Both the position numbers and the translations under genes were made by a program. A DNA stretch of 64,000 bases from Oscillatoria nigro-viridis PCC 7112 (GTDB lineage Bacteria > Cyanobacteriota > Cyanobacteriia > Cyanobacteriales > Microcoleaceae): contig NC_019729.1 of assembly GCF_000317475.1 (NCBI RefSeq), forward strand, positions 4,168,501 to 4,232,500, in the 5' to 3' direction. This document shows positions 36,797-45,521 of the stretch, piece by piece. How positions within the stretch are numbered: position 1 is the first letter of the stretch; each line of letters opens with the position of its first letter. The notes below the pieces were generated by a model, which had not been told where the DNA came from, ran no database searches, and saw only the letters and a program-made list of their open reading frames with translations.

Positions 36797-38038
36797 TCAA
36801 GTCTGCACTTGAAATTTTTCCGGATCGATTCCCCAATTTACCCAGCTAATCGCTTCTTTAGCCGTTAGCGAAGCCCTCGAAGAGGATCGCACTTTTGGCG
36901 GCACTCGCAAAACGTGAACCTGTCCCGTACTCGGACAAGTCATCTTTAACAAATAAATTGGCTCTATGTCAATATTATTCTCAATTTTCAACAAAGTATA
37001 TTCTTGGTAGGGGTAGCCCCCCGTGGCTACCCACTTATCCAATTCTGTTGCTGGCAATTCTTGACAAATTCTCCGATAGCCGATCGCCTGAATCAAAACT
37101 CGCCGCACTTCGGCATTCTGTTCTGTTAACAGCCATGAAGCTTGCCAAGAGTGGGGCGGAACTTGACCGATTATTTCCGGCAGTCGGACGCCACGATAAG
37201 AGTATACACTGAACTTGTCAGCAAATTCAACCGCTGGTTGACCTTCTGCGTGGAGCAAATATTCCCTATCAAAATGAAGTTGGATCGGGCGATCGCACAC
37301 AAAGCACTTTTTCTCAAACGGGTAAATCCAGCCGCAGTTTTCCACTAAAGATTTAAAGGCTGAGTATAAAGGGCGATCTATCTCCAAATTTAACACCTCT
37401 ATACAAAATTCAACCCAACTTCCGTGACAGGCTGAAAGTTCGGAAGCTATGCAGTTATTGTTGTAAAATTGGCGGTTCAGGATGCTGTCCCAATCGCTAC
37501 TATCTAATTCGCCGATCAATCTGTTTAGAAGTTCATCTTTAATTTGATCGTGCAATTGACCTATCCATTGGTACAGCGGGTCGTCAAGTTGGCTGTAAAC
37601 TTGGTTTTGCAGTTCGCTGCCGAGTTTATACCTCAATTGATTGTACAATTTAGTGTGAATTTTTTTGATAATTTCCCTGCCCAGCTCGCTCCCAAAATCG
37701 CCTTCTATTAGCGGTTTAAAAGCTTGCAAAGCAGCGTCAGGGCTGTCAATCGATTTGAGATTTGAGATTTGAGATTGACTTGCGCGAGATAAATGCTCTT
37801 TCTTAAGGATTTTCGATTTTCGATTTGGGATTGATTCCACGGATCGATCGCGTGGCGGGTACCACCTTTGAAATTCGTGGTCACAGAAAATAATTTTCGG
37901 TTCTGAACAGCGGATGATGTTGTAGGCGGTGTTGATAGCCGCTGTAGCTTGCGGGCGATCGATCGGTGCGATCGAAAGTCCAATTTGTCGCCACTGCTCG
38001 CGATAAATCGGAATTAGCGCTGTTTGTTCTGGAGTCAT
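36797..38038 (-). CDS. DUF6745-like protein carrying a repeat-encoded insert
   Basis: 413 residues. The start YREQWRQIGLSIAPIDR and the C-terminal IGYRRICQELPATELD, YTLLKI and LLKMTCPSTGQVHVLRVPP resemble DUF6745, a large family often linked to internalin-like proteins and of unknown function. About 40 residues (RWYPPRDRSVESIPNRKS onward to NLKSID, near residues 59-98) are the direct translation of a family B dispersed repeat at 37747-37886. The frame resumes cleanly on both sides, so the repeat acts as an in-frame insertion. Confidence 0.75.
   Translation of the reverse strand: MTPEQTALIPIYREQWRQIGLSIAPIDRPQATAAINTAYNIIRCSEPKIIFCDHEFQRWYPPRDRSVESIPNRKSKILKKEHLSRASQSQISNLKSIDSPDAALQAFKPLIEGDFGSELGREIIKKIHTKLYNQLRYKLGSELQNQVYSQLDDPLYQWIGQLHDQIKDELLNRLIGELDSSDWDSILNRQFYNNNCIASELSACHGSWVEFCIEVLNLEIDRPLYSAFKSLVENCGWIYPFEKKCFVCDRPIQLHFDREYLLHAEGQPAVEFADKFSVYSYRGVRLPEIIGQVPPHSWQASWLLTEQNAEVRRVLIQAIGYRRICQELPATELDKWVATGGYPYQEYTLLKIENNIDIEPIYLLKMTCPSTGQVHVLRVPPKVRSSSRASLTAKEAISWVNWGIDPEKFQVQT
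37747..37886 (-). repeat. Family B dispersed repeat inside a coding sequence
   Basis: On the minus strand it reads GAATTTCAAAGGTGG, TACCCGCCACGCGATCG, ATCCGTGGAATCAATCCC, then TTATCTCGCGCAAGTCAATC and AAATCTCAAATC units. The other copies at 2321-2461 and 49199-49344 lie outside conserved coding sequence. Confidence 0.85.
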
Positions 38039-38445
38039 TGCGATCGTTGGTACAGCTAGATTATTTGATTTGCGGTCAAACTTTTTAGAGTTCGCATCCG
38101 GTTAAAAAATCTACATTCCTGGAAAAACGCTTCGCAAAACAACCCGGTTTCTCGTTGTCGCGATCGAGCGTATACGACCAAATTACCTGTATAAACCTGG
38201 TTTTTGCATCCAGGACGGTTCGAGATAGAAAGCGAGTGAAAATAAACTCAACTGGCTTGTATAAAAACTTACACAAAAAAACCGGTTTTCTGCGAATAAT
38301 CTTGGTTTGGTAGCGAAGTATCTAGGAATAAACCCAGTTTCTTACCCCTGCGTAAGTCCTAATACAGCAAATCTTGCAGAATTTGTGAACCTCTTTTTTT
38401 TGACTTCTGACTTCTCTCGCGACGATAACTAAATCATTCTTGATT
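38039..38445. repeat. Cluster of AAACCxGGTTT repeats
   Basis: This 407-base gap has no gene. Four copies of the AAACC(C/T/G)GGTTT(C/T) core lie near 38137, 38197, 38280 and 38331 in alternating orientation. They match the inverted repeat at 338-406, and hairpins between them could terminate transcription arriving from the gene at 38446-39960. Confidence 0.65.
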
Positions 38446-39918
38446 CTAAACATTTAACCACTCAAGGAGTACCCTGGGCGCCGGCAACAAAATCATTAAC
38501 AAAAGCCCGATCGCCATTAGCCCCAAAAAATCCCGCCGATTATCCAATTCACTGACATCATTCAACGCCGGTTCGTCGTTTAGTGGCGTGAAAAACAAAA
38601 TAATCGCCCACAGCAGCAAACCCTGTTCCAAAAAAGAAAGCAGCAGCATACAAAATCTAGCAACTTGCCCGATCGCCATACTCGCTCGCTGACCTAACAT
38701 CGCGTGTACAATGTGTCCGCCGTCGAGTTGTCCCACCGGCATCAAATTAAACGCCGTCACGATCAAACCCAAATAACCCGCCACCGCTACCGGATGCAAA
38801 TCGATCGCAGTTTCCGCATTTAAAGCACCACCCAAGCTGAACTTGCTCAAGAGAGTCATCAGCAGCGAAAAATTGGGTTTGAAAGACTCAAAATTTAACA
38901 TTCCCGACTTGTCGGACAGCGGTACAATAGTCGAATGATTCAAACCCCAAATTAATAATGGCACTGTCGCCACTAAACCCGCAAGGGGGCCGGCAATGCT
39001 AACATCAAATAAAGCTCGGCGGTTGGGAATTGGACTCCGTATTTGAATGAAAGCCCCAAAAGTTCCCAAGAAAAAAGGAATCGGTATAAAATAAGGCAAA
39101 GTCGTGCGAATTTGGTAAAATCTGGCAGCTAAATAGTGGCCGGATTCGTGAATTGCTAAAATTGCAATTAGAGCAAGCGAGTAAGGCAAACCCTGGAGCA
39201 ACATTGATGGGTTGGACTGCAAAGCTTGTTCAGTAACTCCGGCAAATCCCGCCCCGACAAGCGTAGTCGTAAACACCGCGATCAGCAGCAAAGCTAATGC
39301 GAAAAATGGCTTGGTTACAGATTCGGTTTTGACAGGAGTTTCCCCTGATTGGTGGCTGGGATTGGGAACTATAGCAAAAAAAGGTTGACCGCTCAAGCTG
39401 TTTTGAAATACTACTAAAAAGCGATCGCCAAAAAGCCTCTCCACATTCTCCCGAATTGCCTGATAAGCCGCCTCCGGGTTCGTCCGCAACTGTCCGCGAC
39501 AAATTACAGCCTGCGGCCGAAATTCCAAATCTCGCAAAAAGTAAATTGACCAAGGAAAACAATCGCGCAAACTCGCTTCTTCTGCAGCATCGATCGGGCG
39601 CAGGGGCGGTTTTGGCTTTGCAGGTTCAGTCTCCGAGTCTGCTACCTGCTCTGCAGTTTCGGCGGTAATTTTCTTGCGCCCCAACTGTACCAAAAACCAA
39701 TACAAAAAAGGGCAAACCAGAAAAGGTATAATTACCAACTCCGGCGGTACAGTTTTGCTCGTGCCGTAAACTAAAATCCAACTACCCCAAATCAGCGCGG
39801 GCGCCATCATTACCAGCCACAGCAGCCATATCGGAGTCCTGGTGATGCGGCTGGTGCCGTTCTGCAACAAGAAGTAGGATATCAGCCCCAATACGAACAA
39901 CCATAGTAAAAAGAACAT
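38446..39918 (-). CDS. Site-2 protease (M50), EGY1-like
   Basis: About 490 residues from the ATG at 39918 (FFLLWLFVLGLISYF); an ATG at 39960 would overlap the divergent gene. Two membrane helices and a soluble region (~100-200) precede a polytopic core. Zinc ligands are in IHESGHYLAARF (HExxH) and the distal NLMPVGQLDGGHIVHA (Asp ligand). The GTFGAFIQIRSPIPNRRALFDVSIAGPLAG segment is typical of the plant EGY1/cyanobacterial branch. It cleaves substrates within the membrane; targets are unknown. The gene is divergent from the MBL-fold gene, with start regions almost touching. Confidence 0.9.
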   Translation of the reverse strand: MFFLLWLFVLGLISYFLLQNGTSRITRTPIWLLWLVMMAPALIWGSWILVYGTSKTVPPELVIIPFLVCPFLYWFLVQLGRKKITAETAEQVADSETEPAKPKPPLRPIDAAEEASLRDCFPWSIYFLRDLEFRPQAVICRGQLRTNPEAAYQAIRENVERLFGDRFLVVFQNSLSGQPFFAIVPNPSHQSGETPVKTESVTKPFFALALLLIAVFTTTLVGAGFAGVTEQALQSNPSMLLQGLPYSLALIAILAIHESGHYLAARFYQIRTTLPYFIPIPFFLGTFGAFIQIRSPIPNRRALFDVSIAGPLAGLVATVPLLIWGLNHSTIVPLSDKSGMLNFESFKPNFSLLMTLLSKFSLGGALNAETAIDLHPVAVAGYLGLIVTAFNLMPVGQLDGGHIVHAMLGQRASMAIGQVARFCMLLLSFLEQGLLLWAIILFFTPLNDEPALNDVSELDNRRDFLGLMAIGLLLMILLPAPRVLLEWLNV

Positions 39919-39951
39919 AATATTTATCCCATTCCCTTCTGAAATACTTCC

Positions 39952-40626
39952 TTGAAACAACAGAGTTCAGTCTCCAAACAACCCAGGCCCGTGCTCGACA
40001 ATATCCTTGCTTTCGGGCCTAACCGGGATACCCTGGGTGCAACAGCCTATTTCATTGTAGAAAACCAAACTAACATCCTGGTGGATTGTCCCGCTTGGGA
40101 TGAGATTAACCAAACATTTTTGCGGGAACACGGCGGCGTGCGACTGCTGTTTCTCACCCACCGCGGCGCTATCGCCAAGGCGCGGGAGATTCAGGAAGCC
40201 ACGGGGTGCGAGATCCTGATTCAAGAGCAGGAAGCTTATTTACTGCCGGGTTTGAAGGTGACGGTTTTTGAGCGAGAATTTGTTTTGAGCGATCGAATGA
40301 AAGCATTTTGGACTCCCGGCCATTCTCCTGGTTCCTCTTGCCTTTATCATAGTGGCAGCGGTGGAGTGCTGTTTTCGGGTAGGCACTTGCTCCCCAACCG
40401 AGAAGCGGCCCCAGTACCGCTGTTGACAGCAAAAACTTTTCACTGGCCCCGCCAAATTAACAGCGTGAAGTCAATTATCGATCGATTTTCGCCGGAAACT
40501 TTACAGTATATTTGTCCCGGTGCAAATACTGGTTTTTTGCGGGGAAAAAGATCGATCGATCGAGCTTTTGAGAAATTAGCCAATCTGGATTTAGCTGTTT
40601 GTTTGCAGTCAAAACCTGAACCATAA
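39952..40626 (+). CDS. Metallo-beta-lactamase-fold protein with a degenerate metal motif
   Basis: Up to 224 residues from a TTG at 39952; a GTG at 39991 is an alternative start. The fold is visible (TAYFIVENQTNILVDCPAWDE, then VRLLFLTH, FWTPGHSPGSSCLY, GVLFSGRHLLP). The defining HxHxDH is reduced to THRGAIAKA: only the first His remains, and the later SGD-type Asp is SGR. Hydrolysis with two bound metals is therefore unlikely. I believe similar proteins occur in other cyanobacteria, which would suggest a conserved non-hydrolytic role. Confidence 0.8.
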   Translation: MKQQSSVSKQPRPVLDNILAFGPNRDTLGATAYFIVENQTNILVDCPAWDEINQTFLREHGGVRLLFLTHRGAIAKAREIQEATGCEILIQEQEAYLLPGLKVTVFEREFVLSDRMKAFWTPGHSPGSSCLYHSGSGGVLFSGRHLLPNREAAPVPLLTAKTFHWPRQINSVKSIIDRFSPETLQYICPGANTGFLRGKRSIDRAFEKLANLDLAVCLQSKPEP

Positions 40627-40666
40627 ATGTATGCTGCAACATCAAAAAATGAGCTGATGCGCTAAT

Positions 40667-40825
40667 TATAGCGGTAAGGTGCGCCTAGCGCACCTACATT
40701 ATCCCTCTTCTGTCACTTTCGGTAGAGATTGCGATCCTACTCCTATTCTAATTAAAGTAGGGTGCGTCGCCGCCAGAATTCTGATTGTTGACGACTATCA
40801 ACGAGCGACGCACCCTACCGCTATA
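40667..40825. mobile_element. MITE-like element with nested inverted repeats
   Basis: Outer arms of 17 bases (40667-40683 TATAGCGGTAAGGTGCG, and 40809-40825) match at 16 positions when reversed. An inner pair of 14 bases (40757-40770 and 40805-40818, GTAGGGTGCGTCGC) is perfect, and a small GGTGCGCCTAGCGCACC hairpin follows the left arm. No gene is inside. The size and layout fit a non-autonomous transposable element, though no target duplication is obvious. Confidence 0.5.
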
Positions 40826-40897
40826 CTCTCGCCCGAAGTGACAAAAGAGAGTTATTCTTCAGTCTCTTTGAAAGGAAGTTAGTTGGTGAAGTAGCGG

Positions 40898-41491
40898 TTG
40901 CAACCGCCGATTCTTACTGTGGAAAAAACTGTGGAAAAAACCGAAAAACAAAAAATGCTCGCCGGCGAATTGTATTTAGCTGCGGATGAGCAATTAATTT
41001 TAGATCGCCAGCGAGCCCGCCGCCTCGCCCGAACCTACAATTCTACCCGCGAAGACGAACCAGACAAACGGTTAGAAATTCTCGCAGAATTGTTCGGTGC
41101 AGTTGGCCCAAAAGTTGAAATCGAGCCACCTTTCTACTGCGACTACGGCAGTAATATTTATGCTGGAAACGGATTGTATATGAATTTTGGCTGCGTGATT
41201 CTCGACTGCAATCGAGTTAACATTGGCGAGAATTTGCTGTGCGGGCCCAACGTACAAATTTACACCGCTCTTCACCCCACAGACCCGGAAATTAGGCTTT
41301 CTGGGCTAGAACTCGCCGCTGAAATTAATATTGGCAATAATGTTTGGATTGGCGGCGGCAGTATTATTTGTCCGGGAGTCACTATTGGCGACAATAGCAC
41401 GATCGGCGCAGGCAGTGTTGTTGTCAAAGATATTCCCCCAAACGTCGTGGCGGCGGGGAATCCTTGCCGAATCATCCGGCATCTACCTTGA
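40898..41491 (+). CDS. Hexapeptide-repeat O-acetyltransferase, maltose acetyltransferase type
   Basis: Up to 197 residues from a TTG; translation may instead begin at the GTG at 40920 or the ATG at 40955 (MLAGELYLAADEQLI). An N-terminal Mac domain (DRQRARRLARTYN) precedes a left-handed beta helix of hexapeptides (VNIGENLLCGPNVQIYTALHPTDPEIR, IGNNVWIGGGSIICPGVTIGD). The catalytic His is in TALHP. Relatives acetylate maltose, galactosides or Nod factors from acetyl-CoA; the true acceptor is not readable. No sugar gene is adjacent. Confidence 0.9.
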   Translation: MQPPILTVEKTVEKTEKQKMLAGELYLAADEQLILDRQRARRLARTYNSTREDEPDKRLEILAELFGAVGPKVEIEPPFYCDYGSNIYAGNGLYMNFGCVILDCNRVNIGENLLCGPNVQIYTALHPTDPEIRLSGLELAAEINIGNNVWIGGGSIICPGVTIGDNSTIGAGSVVVKDIPPNVVAAGNPCRIIRHLP

Positions 41492-41599
41492 TGTGGTACG
41501 ATCGACACAATCGCGCGATCGGCTCCTTGGAGCTTAACCAAAAAATTTTAGGTTTAGAACAGCCGGTTTGAGATTTTTTACGTAAAATCCCCGAAAAGA

Positions 41600-41635
41600 A
41601 CCGTGGAATAAATCTAAAATCTAAAATCTAAAATC
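41600..41635. repeat. AAATCTAAAATC simple repeat
   Basis: Three to four units, upstream of the conserved gene at 41680. Confidence 0.7.
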
Positions 41636-41679
41636 GCTTAATTTCTGGTTCCCGTTTTCCACACTAGCAAGTTTTTCTT

Positions 41680-42144
41680 ATGACGACTGCAACAGTTTAT
41701 TCCAACGCTCCAGATCTCTGCACCGACGACTACATAGCCGTCGGTGTAGCTACCTGCTTCATCAAAGAAGAAGGCGAAGTTTTTGAAGTGCCCGTAATCG
41801 AAGCTATTCCCTCAGCAGCTTTAGAAGCAATTGTGAAGGGCATTCCCACATCCTATTTAATGGTTAGCGGGACGACTTTGGGAGCAGTGCTCGACGGCGA
41901 AACACCCAAAATGTTGCCAGAATTCCCGACATCAGCTCAGTTTAGCGAAGAATTTGCCTTTCGGGCGATCGCCGCTGCCCGCACTTACAAAATCCGCCCC
42001 CAAGCTCAACTTCACATTCCCTTGGGAACAGTTCGCAACGACTTTACTTATTCCTTAGAACGCAAAAGGGTGCTCAATTCCGAGCGCATCATTCGCACTG
42101 AAGACAATGTGAAACAGCACGAACACACTCACAAGGTTCTTTAA
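41680..42144 (+). CDS. Conserved cyanobacterial protein of unknown function
   Basis: 154 residues, soluble. Distinct segments are YIAVGVATCFIKEEGEVFEVPVIEAIPSAALEAI, GIPTSY, and a strongly conserved-looking C-terminus YSLERKRVLNSERIIRTEDNVKQHEHTHKVL. I recall similar proteins as widespread in cyanobacteria without an assigned role. It is monocistronic, followed by a 690-base non-coding region. Confidence 0.75.
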   Translation: MTTATVYSNAPDLCTDDYIAVGVATCFIKEEGEVFEVPVIEAIPSAALEAIVKGIPTSYLMVSGTTLGAVLDGETPKMLPEFPTSAQFSEEFAFRAIAAARTYKIRPQAQLHIPLGTVRNDFTYSLERKRVLNSERIIRTEDNVKQHEHTHKVL

Positions 42145-42834
42145 GCAAATCCCGCAACTGGGGCAATTTAGCTGCCTCAGCCAGCGGATGCAGCAAAAAA
42201 ATTTTTGATTGTTGAGATATAAATTAAAGATTTAATAAGTTTTTTGTTCATTAATGAAGGAAAAACTTTTAATATTTCGTTATTAAGCAATACTGCGAAC
42301 AGTTTTGGATTACCAACTGTAGAATAAGGGTTTCAAGGCAATTCGGCAATCGAACTATCAACGGAATATCTAGGGTTTCAGACTATGAACTAAAAACAGT
42401 CTGGACTATTGATTGAGACACGCACCAAACCTCTCAACCTAAAATGTCTACTGCTCGCATCACCTAAATAACATCAATTATTAACGACTGTAAAAAAGAA
42501 TTAAGTAGTTGATGAAAATTTTTAATTTGTCAAAAATGTGGTATGATATTATTCCTGTTTAATAAAGTGATATCAAATCGGGTAGCATCGGAATTAATAT
42601 TACCCACCGCTTTCGACACGGCAGTGCTGTGTCCCTACAATTAATCTGGGTAGGGAAACGGTACTGTCGTGTCCTTGATATCATTCCGGTGCCACCGGAA
42701 ACGATAGGAGCTACTTGGGGGGAAATTTTAAAAAATCCCCGCAATTATTGAATGCTAGTAGTTTAAGACTACTGGCAGGCTCGGACTAGATCGTAGGTGA
42801 GCTAAGGATTTCAATCTCACAAATTGGTCAAACC
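42145..42834. other. 690-base non-coding region with a palindromic element
   Basis: No gene on either strand. The first 400 bases are AT-rich without clear structure. At 42581-42696 lies a palindromic element: inner arms of 24 bases (42615-42638 and 42650-42673, GACACGGCAGTGCTG and its reverse) match at 20 positions, and outer arms (GGTAGCATCGGAAT and ATTCCGGTGCCACC) pair with few mismatches. The rest should hold the promoter of the kinase at 42835. Confidence 0.6.
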
Positions 42835-45243
42835 ATGCGAAGCTTTGCGAGAGTAAAGTGGTGGAAATTAACTCGACTATTGCCAGCGGAATTAAAGGGC
42901 GAATACCATCTTGGGTACCAAACTGCGCTCTTAATTTTGGGGGGAACAATTCTGGCAGCTAGCATCACTGGTTGTATCAGCTATCAAAGCATTCGCCGCT
43001 TGATTATCACCAAAAGCGAGCGAAATGCTTTGTTAGAAGTTAGGGAGCGGGCCAACAAGATCGATCGCTGGATCGGCACTAGAAAAGCCGAGATCGAAAT
43101 CCTCGCCAACACTCCTCCCGTTCGTTCGATGAATTGGTTAGTAACAGAGCCTTATTTAAAATCGGAAGTAAATCGACTGCAAGAATTCCAGCACTTTGCA
43201 TTAATTGCACCCGACGGTTCTTATTTCACCACAAAAGTGGGCAGAGCGTTGATTAATGTCAGCGATCGCCAACACTTCAAAAAGGCAATGGCTGGGGAAG
43301 TCTATGTTTCAGATCCTACCATTTCTCGCACGCTCACAAAACAAAGAAGGATTGTTCCCATTTCGGCTCCCGTGTGGTCAAGTTCGGTAAATTCTCTTGA
43401 TAAAACAGCACAAAAGCCGATCGGAGTAATGAACGGCGTCATTAGGATGGAGCGAATTGCCGAAGTAGTAGGAAAGCTGGAATATGGGGCAGGAACTTAC
43501 GCTTTTGTTCTCAATTCTGAAGGAGTGCCGATTGTCCATCCCGACGCTCGATTAATCGGAAATATCGACAAGCCGGCTTCCAGTCTTTTAGAGTCTGCAG
43601 ATGCTAATTTGGCAAATGTAGCCCGGGAGATGGTTTATCAAAAAACGGGCATTTTGCTGACTCAAATCAACGGTGCCAGAGTTTATGTTGCCTATCTTCC
43701 TTTAGAACAAGCTGAATGGTCGATCGCCCTCGTAATTCCCCGCGACAATATCGAAAAAGAACTGCTCCCTTTAAATATACTCGCAGCAGCGGTCGCCGTA
43801 CTTGTCGCCGCAGGTATTTTCGCAGAAATTGTGGCACTCAAGCTGTTTGCCCTAAATTGCATTCGCACTCGCACAGAAGCCCTTCTCCACCGCTTGACCG
43901 GCCGCATTCGCGCTTGCTTGCACCTCGATCGCATCCTCCAAACTACAGTAGACGAACTCGGTACTTTACTTAAGCTCGATCGAGCAATTTTCGCATGGTA
44001 CGACCCCCGACAAGATACTTTAGAATTTGGCTGGGAATATTGCCGGGAAGGTTTGCCGGGGCGCTTGGGAATCTTTGGTGTTCCAGGAGGGCCCTCTGGA
44101 GATTTAGCTGCACGGCTTCACCGCTGCGAAACGATACTGCTACATAAAACCGCCGCCCCTGATGCCAAAGCGTCTGAGGAACACGCCCATATCGAACTCA
44201 GAAACAGTCACTACGCAGCAGTACCCGTACTAACTCAGAATCATCGGCTGGGATATCTGTTCGCCTGTGCAAACCGCCGGTTTGCGACTCCCGACGAGGT
44301 GGAAGTTTTGGAAGCAATTGCAGACTCGCTGGCGATCGCAATTTGCCAATCCCAACTCCACGGGCAAATTCAAGAAGAACTCCAACTTTTGGAAGAAGTA
44401 TTAGCCAAACTCAGAAGCACCGAAGAGCTTTTAGTACAAAGCGAAAAAATGACAATTATCGGTCAACTAACCGCCGAAGTTGCCCGGGAAATTCATACCC
44501 CGATTAACTTTATTTACGGCCGCCTGATTCACCTCAACGATTATATCAAAGATTTGCTTCATGTAATTCGCCTCTATCGAGAACAATATCCCGAACCTGG
44601 GCCGCGAATTGCTAAAAAAATAGAGACCTGCGACCTGGATTTTATCAGCCAAGAGTTGCCGCAAATCCTCAATTTTTTGAAAATAGGAGCCGATCGCATT
44701 CGCCAGATAGTCCTGGCTTTGCGAAAATTTTCCCTTCCTGACGAAGCTAACAAAGAACGCGCCAACGTTAATGAGAGCATCGACAATATTTTGCTGTTGC
44801 TGGCTCACAGACTGGAGCAAAAAATATTAGTAGTCAAGGAGTACAACAACCTGCCGCCAATTTTGTGTTATCCCGGTCAAATTAGCCAGGTATTCGCGAG
44901 TCTCATCATCAATGCTATTGATGCTGTTAAAAGTATTGAAAACTCCGCTCAAATTATTACAATTACCACCGATATTGTCGAGGAGTCTAGAGGCAGGTTT
45001 ATCGTAGTAGCGATCGCCCACAATGGCTCAATAATTCCGCAGGAAATTCAACACAGAATATTTGAGGAGTTTGGCCGTACTAAATCCTTGAAAAATTTGA
45101 GAGGACTAGAGTTGTCGGTTTGCTATAAAATTATTGTAGAATTGCACGGCGGCCGCCTTACAGTTGAATCTCCGGTTCAACCTCAAATTAAATCTAAAAC
45201 AGGGGGCGGTGCTGAGTTTATAGTAAAATTGCCGGTCGTTTGA
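42835..45243 (+). CDS. Cache-GAF sensor histidine kinase
   Basis: 802 residues. The N-terminal membrane helix (~30-55) and a second at ~300-330 bracket a periplasmic double-Cache-like sensor (FALIAPDGSYFTTKVGRALINVSDRQHFKKAMAG; VGVMNGVIRMERIAEVV-like stretch). A GAF domain spans ~345-515. The kinase core has its His near 554 (EVAREIHTPINFIYGRL), N-box ASLIINAIDAV near 700 and a glycine-poor ATP lid. The G1 DxGxG is weak (AIAHNGSIIP replaces DNG-type), so ATP binding may be altered. No regulator gene is adjacent. Confidence 0.87.
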   Translation: MRSFARVKWWKLTRLLPAELKGEYHLGYQTALLILGGTILAASITGCISYQSIRRLIITKSERNALLEVRERANKIDRWIGTRKAEIEILANTPPVRSMNWLVTEPYLKSEVNRLQEFQHFALIAPDGSYFTTKVGRALINVSDRQHFKKAMAGEVYVSDPTISRTLTKQRRIVPISAPVWSSSVNSLDKTAQKPIGVMNGVIRMERIAEVVGKLEYGAGTYAFVLNSEGVPIVHPDARLIGNIDKPASSLLESADANLANVAREMVYQKTGILLTQINGARVYVAYLPLEQAEWSIALVIPRDNIEKELLPLNILAAAVAVLVAAGIFAEIVALKLFALNCIRTRTEALLHRLTGRIRACLHLDRILQTTVDELGTLLKLDRAIFAWYDPRQDTLEFGWEYCREGLPGRLGIFGVPGGPSGDLAARLHRCETILLHKTAAPDAKASEEHAHIELRNSHYAAVPVLTQNHRLGYLFACANRRFATPDEVEVLEAIADSLAIAICQSQLHGQIQEELQLLEEVLAKLRSTEELLVQSEKMTIIGQLTAEVAREIHTPINFIYGRLIHLNDYIKDLLHVIRLYREQYPEPGPRIAKKIETCDLDFISQELPQILNFLKIGADRIRQIVLALRKFSLPDEANKERANVNESIDNILLLLAHRLEQKILVVKEYNNLPPILCYPGQISQVFASLIINAIDAVKSIENSAQIITITTDIVEESRGRFIVVAIAHNGSIIPQEIQHRIFEEFGRTKSLKNLRGLELSVCYKIIVELHGGRLTVESPVQPQIKSKTGGGAEFIVKLPVV

Positions 45244-45313
45244 TATCGCATCTTGCCGCCAGGGAAACCCGTCGCAAATCTTGCTAGCAAGCTGCGCGAA
45301 AAGCTTAATTTCT

Positions 45314-45371
45314 GTTTGTACTGAGGACTTTAGCCGTCAGAAAACAGAGGGCTGAAGTCCTCACTACAAAC
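45314..45371. terminator. Inverted repeat between convergent genes
   Basis: Arms 45314-45335 and 45350-45371 (GTTTGTA..GAGGACTTTAGCC) pair at 20 of 22 positions around a 14-base loop. It sits between the kinase and the minus-strand cytochrome gene and could stop both; it belongs to the GGACTT(T/C)AGC family also at 12697-12866. Confidence 0.6.
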
Positions 45372-45409
45372 CTAACGATCGTTTGTCAACCCAAATTGCT
45401 ATGATAGGA

Positions 45410-45514
45410 TTAGGGAAATAATAAAGGTGCAACCACAGCAAACAACCAACCTCCCATTACCAAGACTTCCGCAACAATTAATAAAATATTTCTGTTCTTT
45501 TTCAAATTAAGCAT
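45410..45514 (-). CDS. Possible 34-residue single-helix membrane protein
   Basis: From the ATG at 45514: MLNLKKNRN, then a hydrophobic helix ILLIVAEVLVMGGWLFAVVAPLLF. It starts 8 bases after the stop of the cytochrome b561-type gene, on the same strand, with a basic N-terminus that would stay inside. No good ribosome site is visible, so coupled translation would be needed. It could be a small subunit of the cytochrome or a chance frame. Confidence 0.4.
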   Translation of the reverse strand: MLNLKKNRNILLIVAEVLVMGGWLFAVVAPLLFP

Positions 45515-45521
45515 TTTCACA

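Noticed and set aside
42145-42834. tRNA or other known RNA gene in the long gene-free region
   Set aside because: No GGTTCGAATCC-like T-arm with acceptor pairing was found here or in the other gaps I read.
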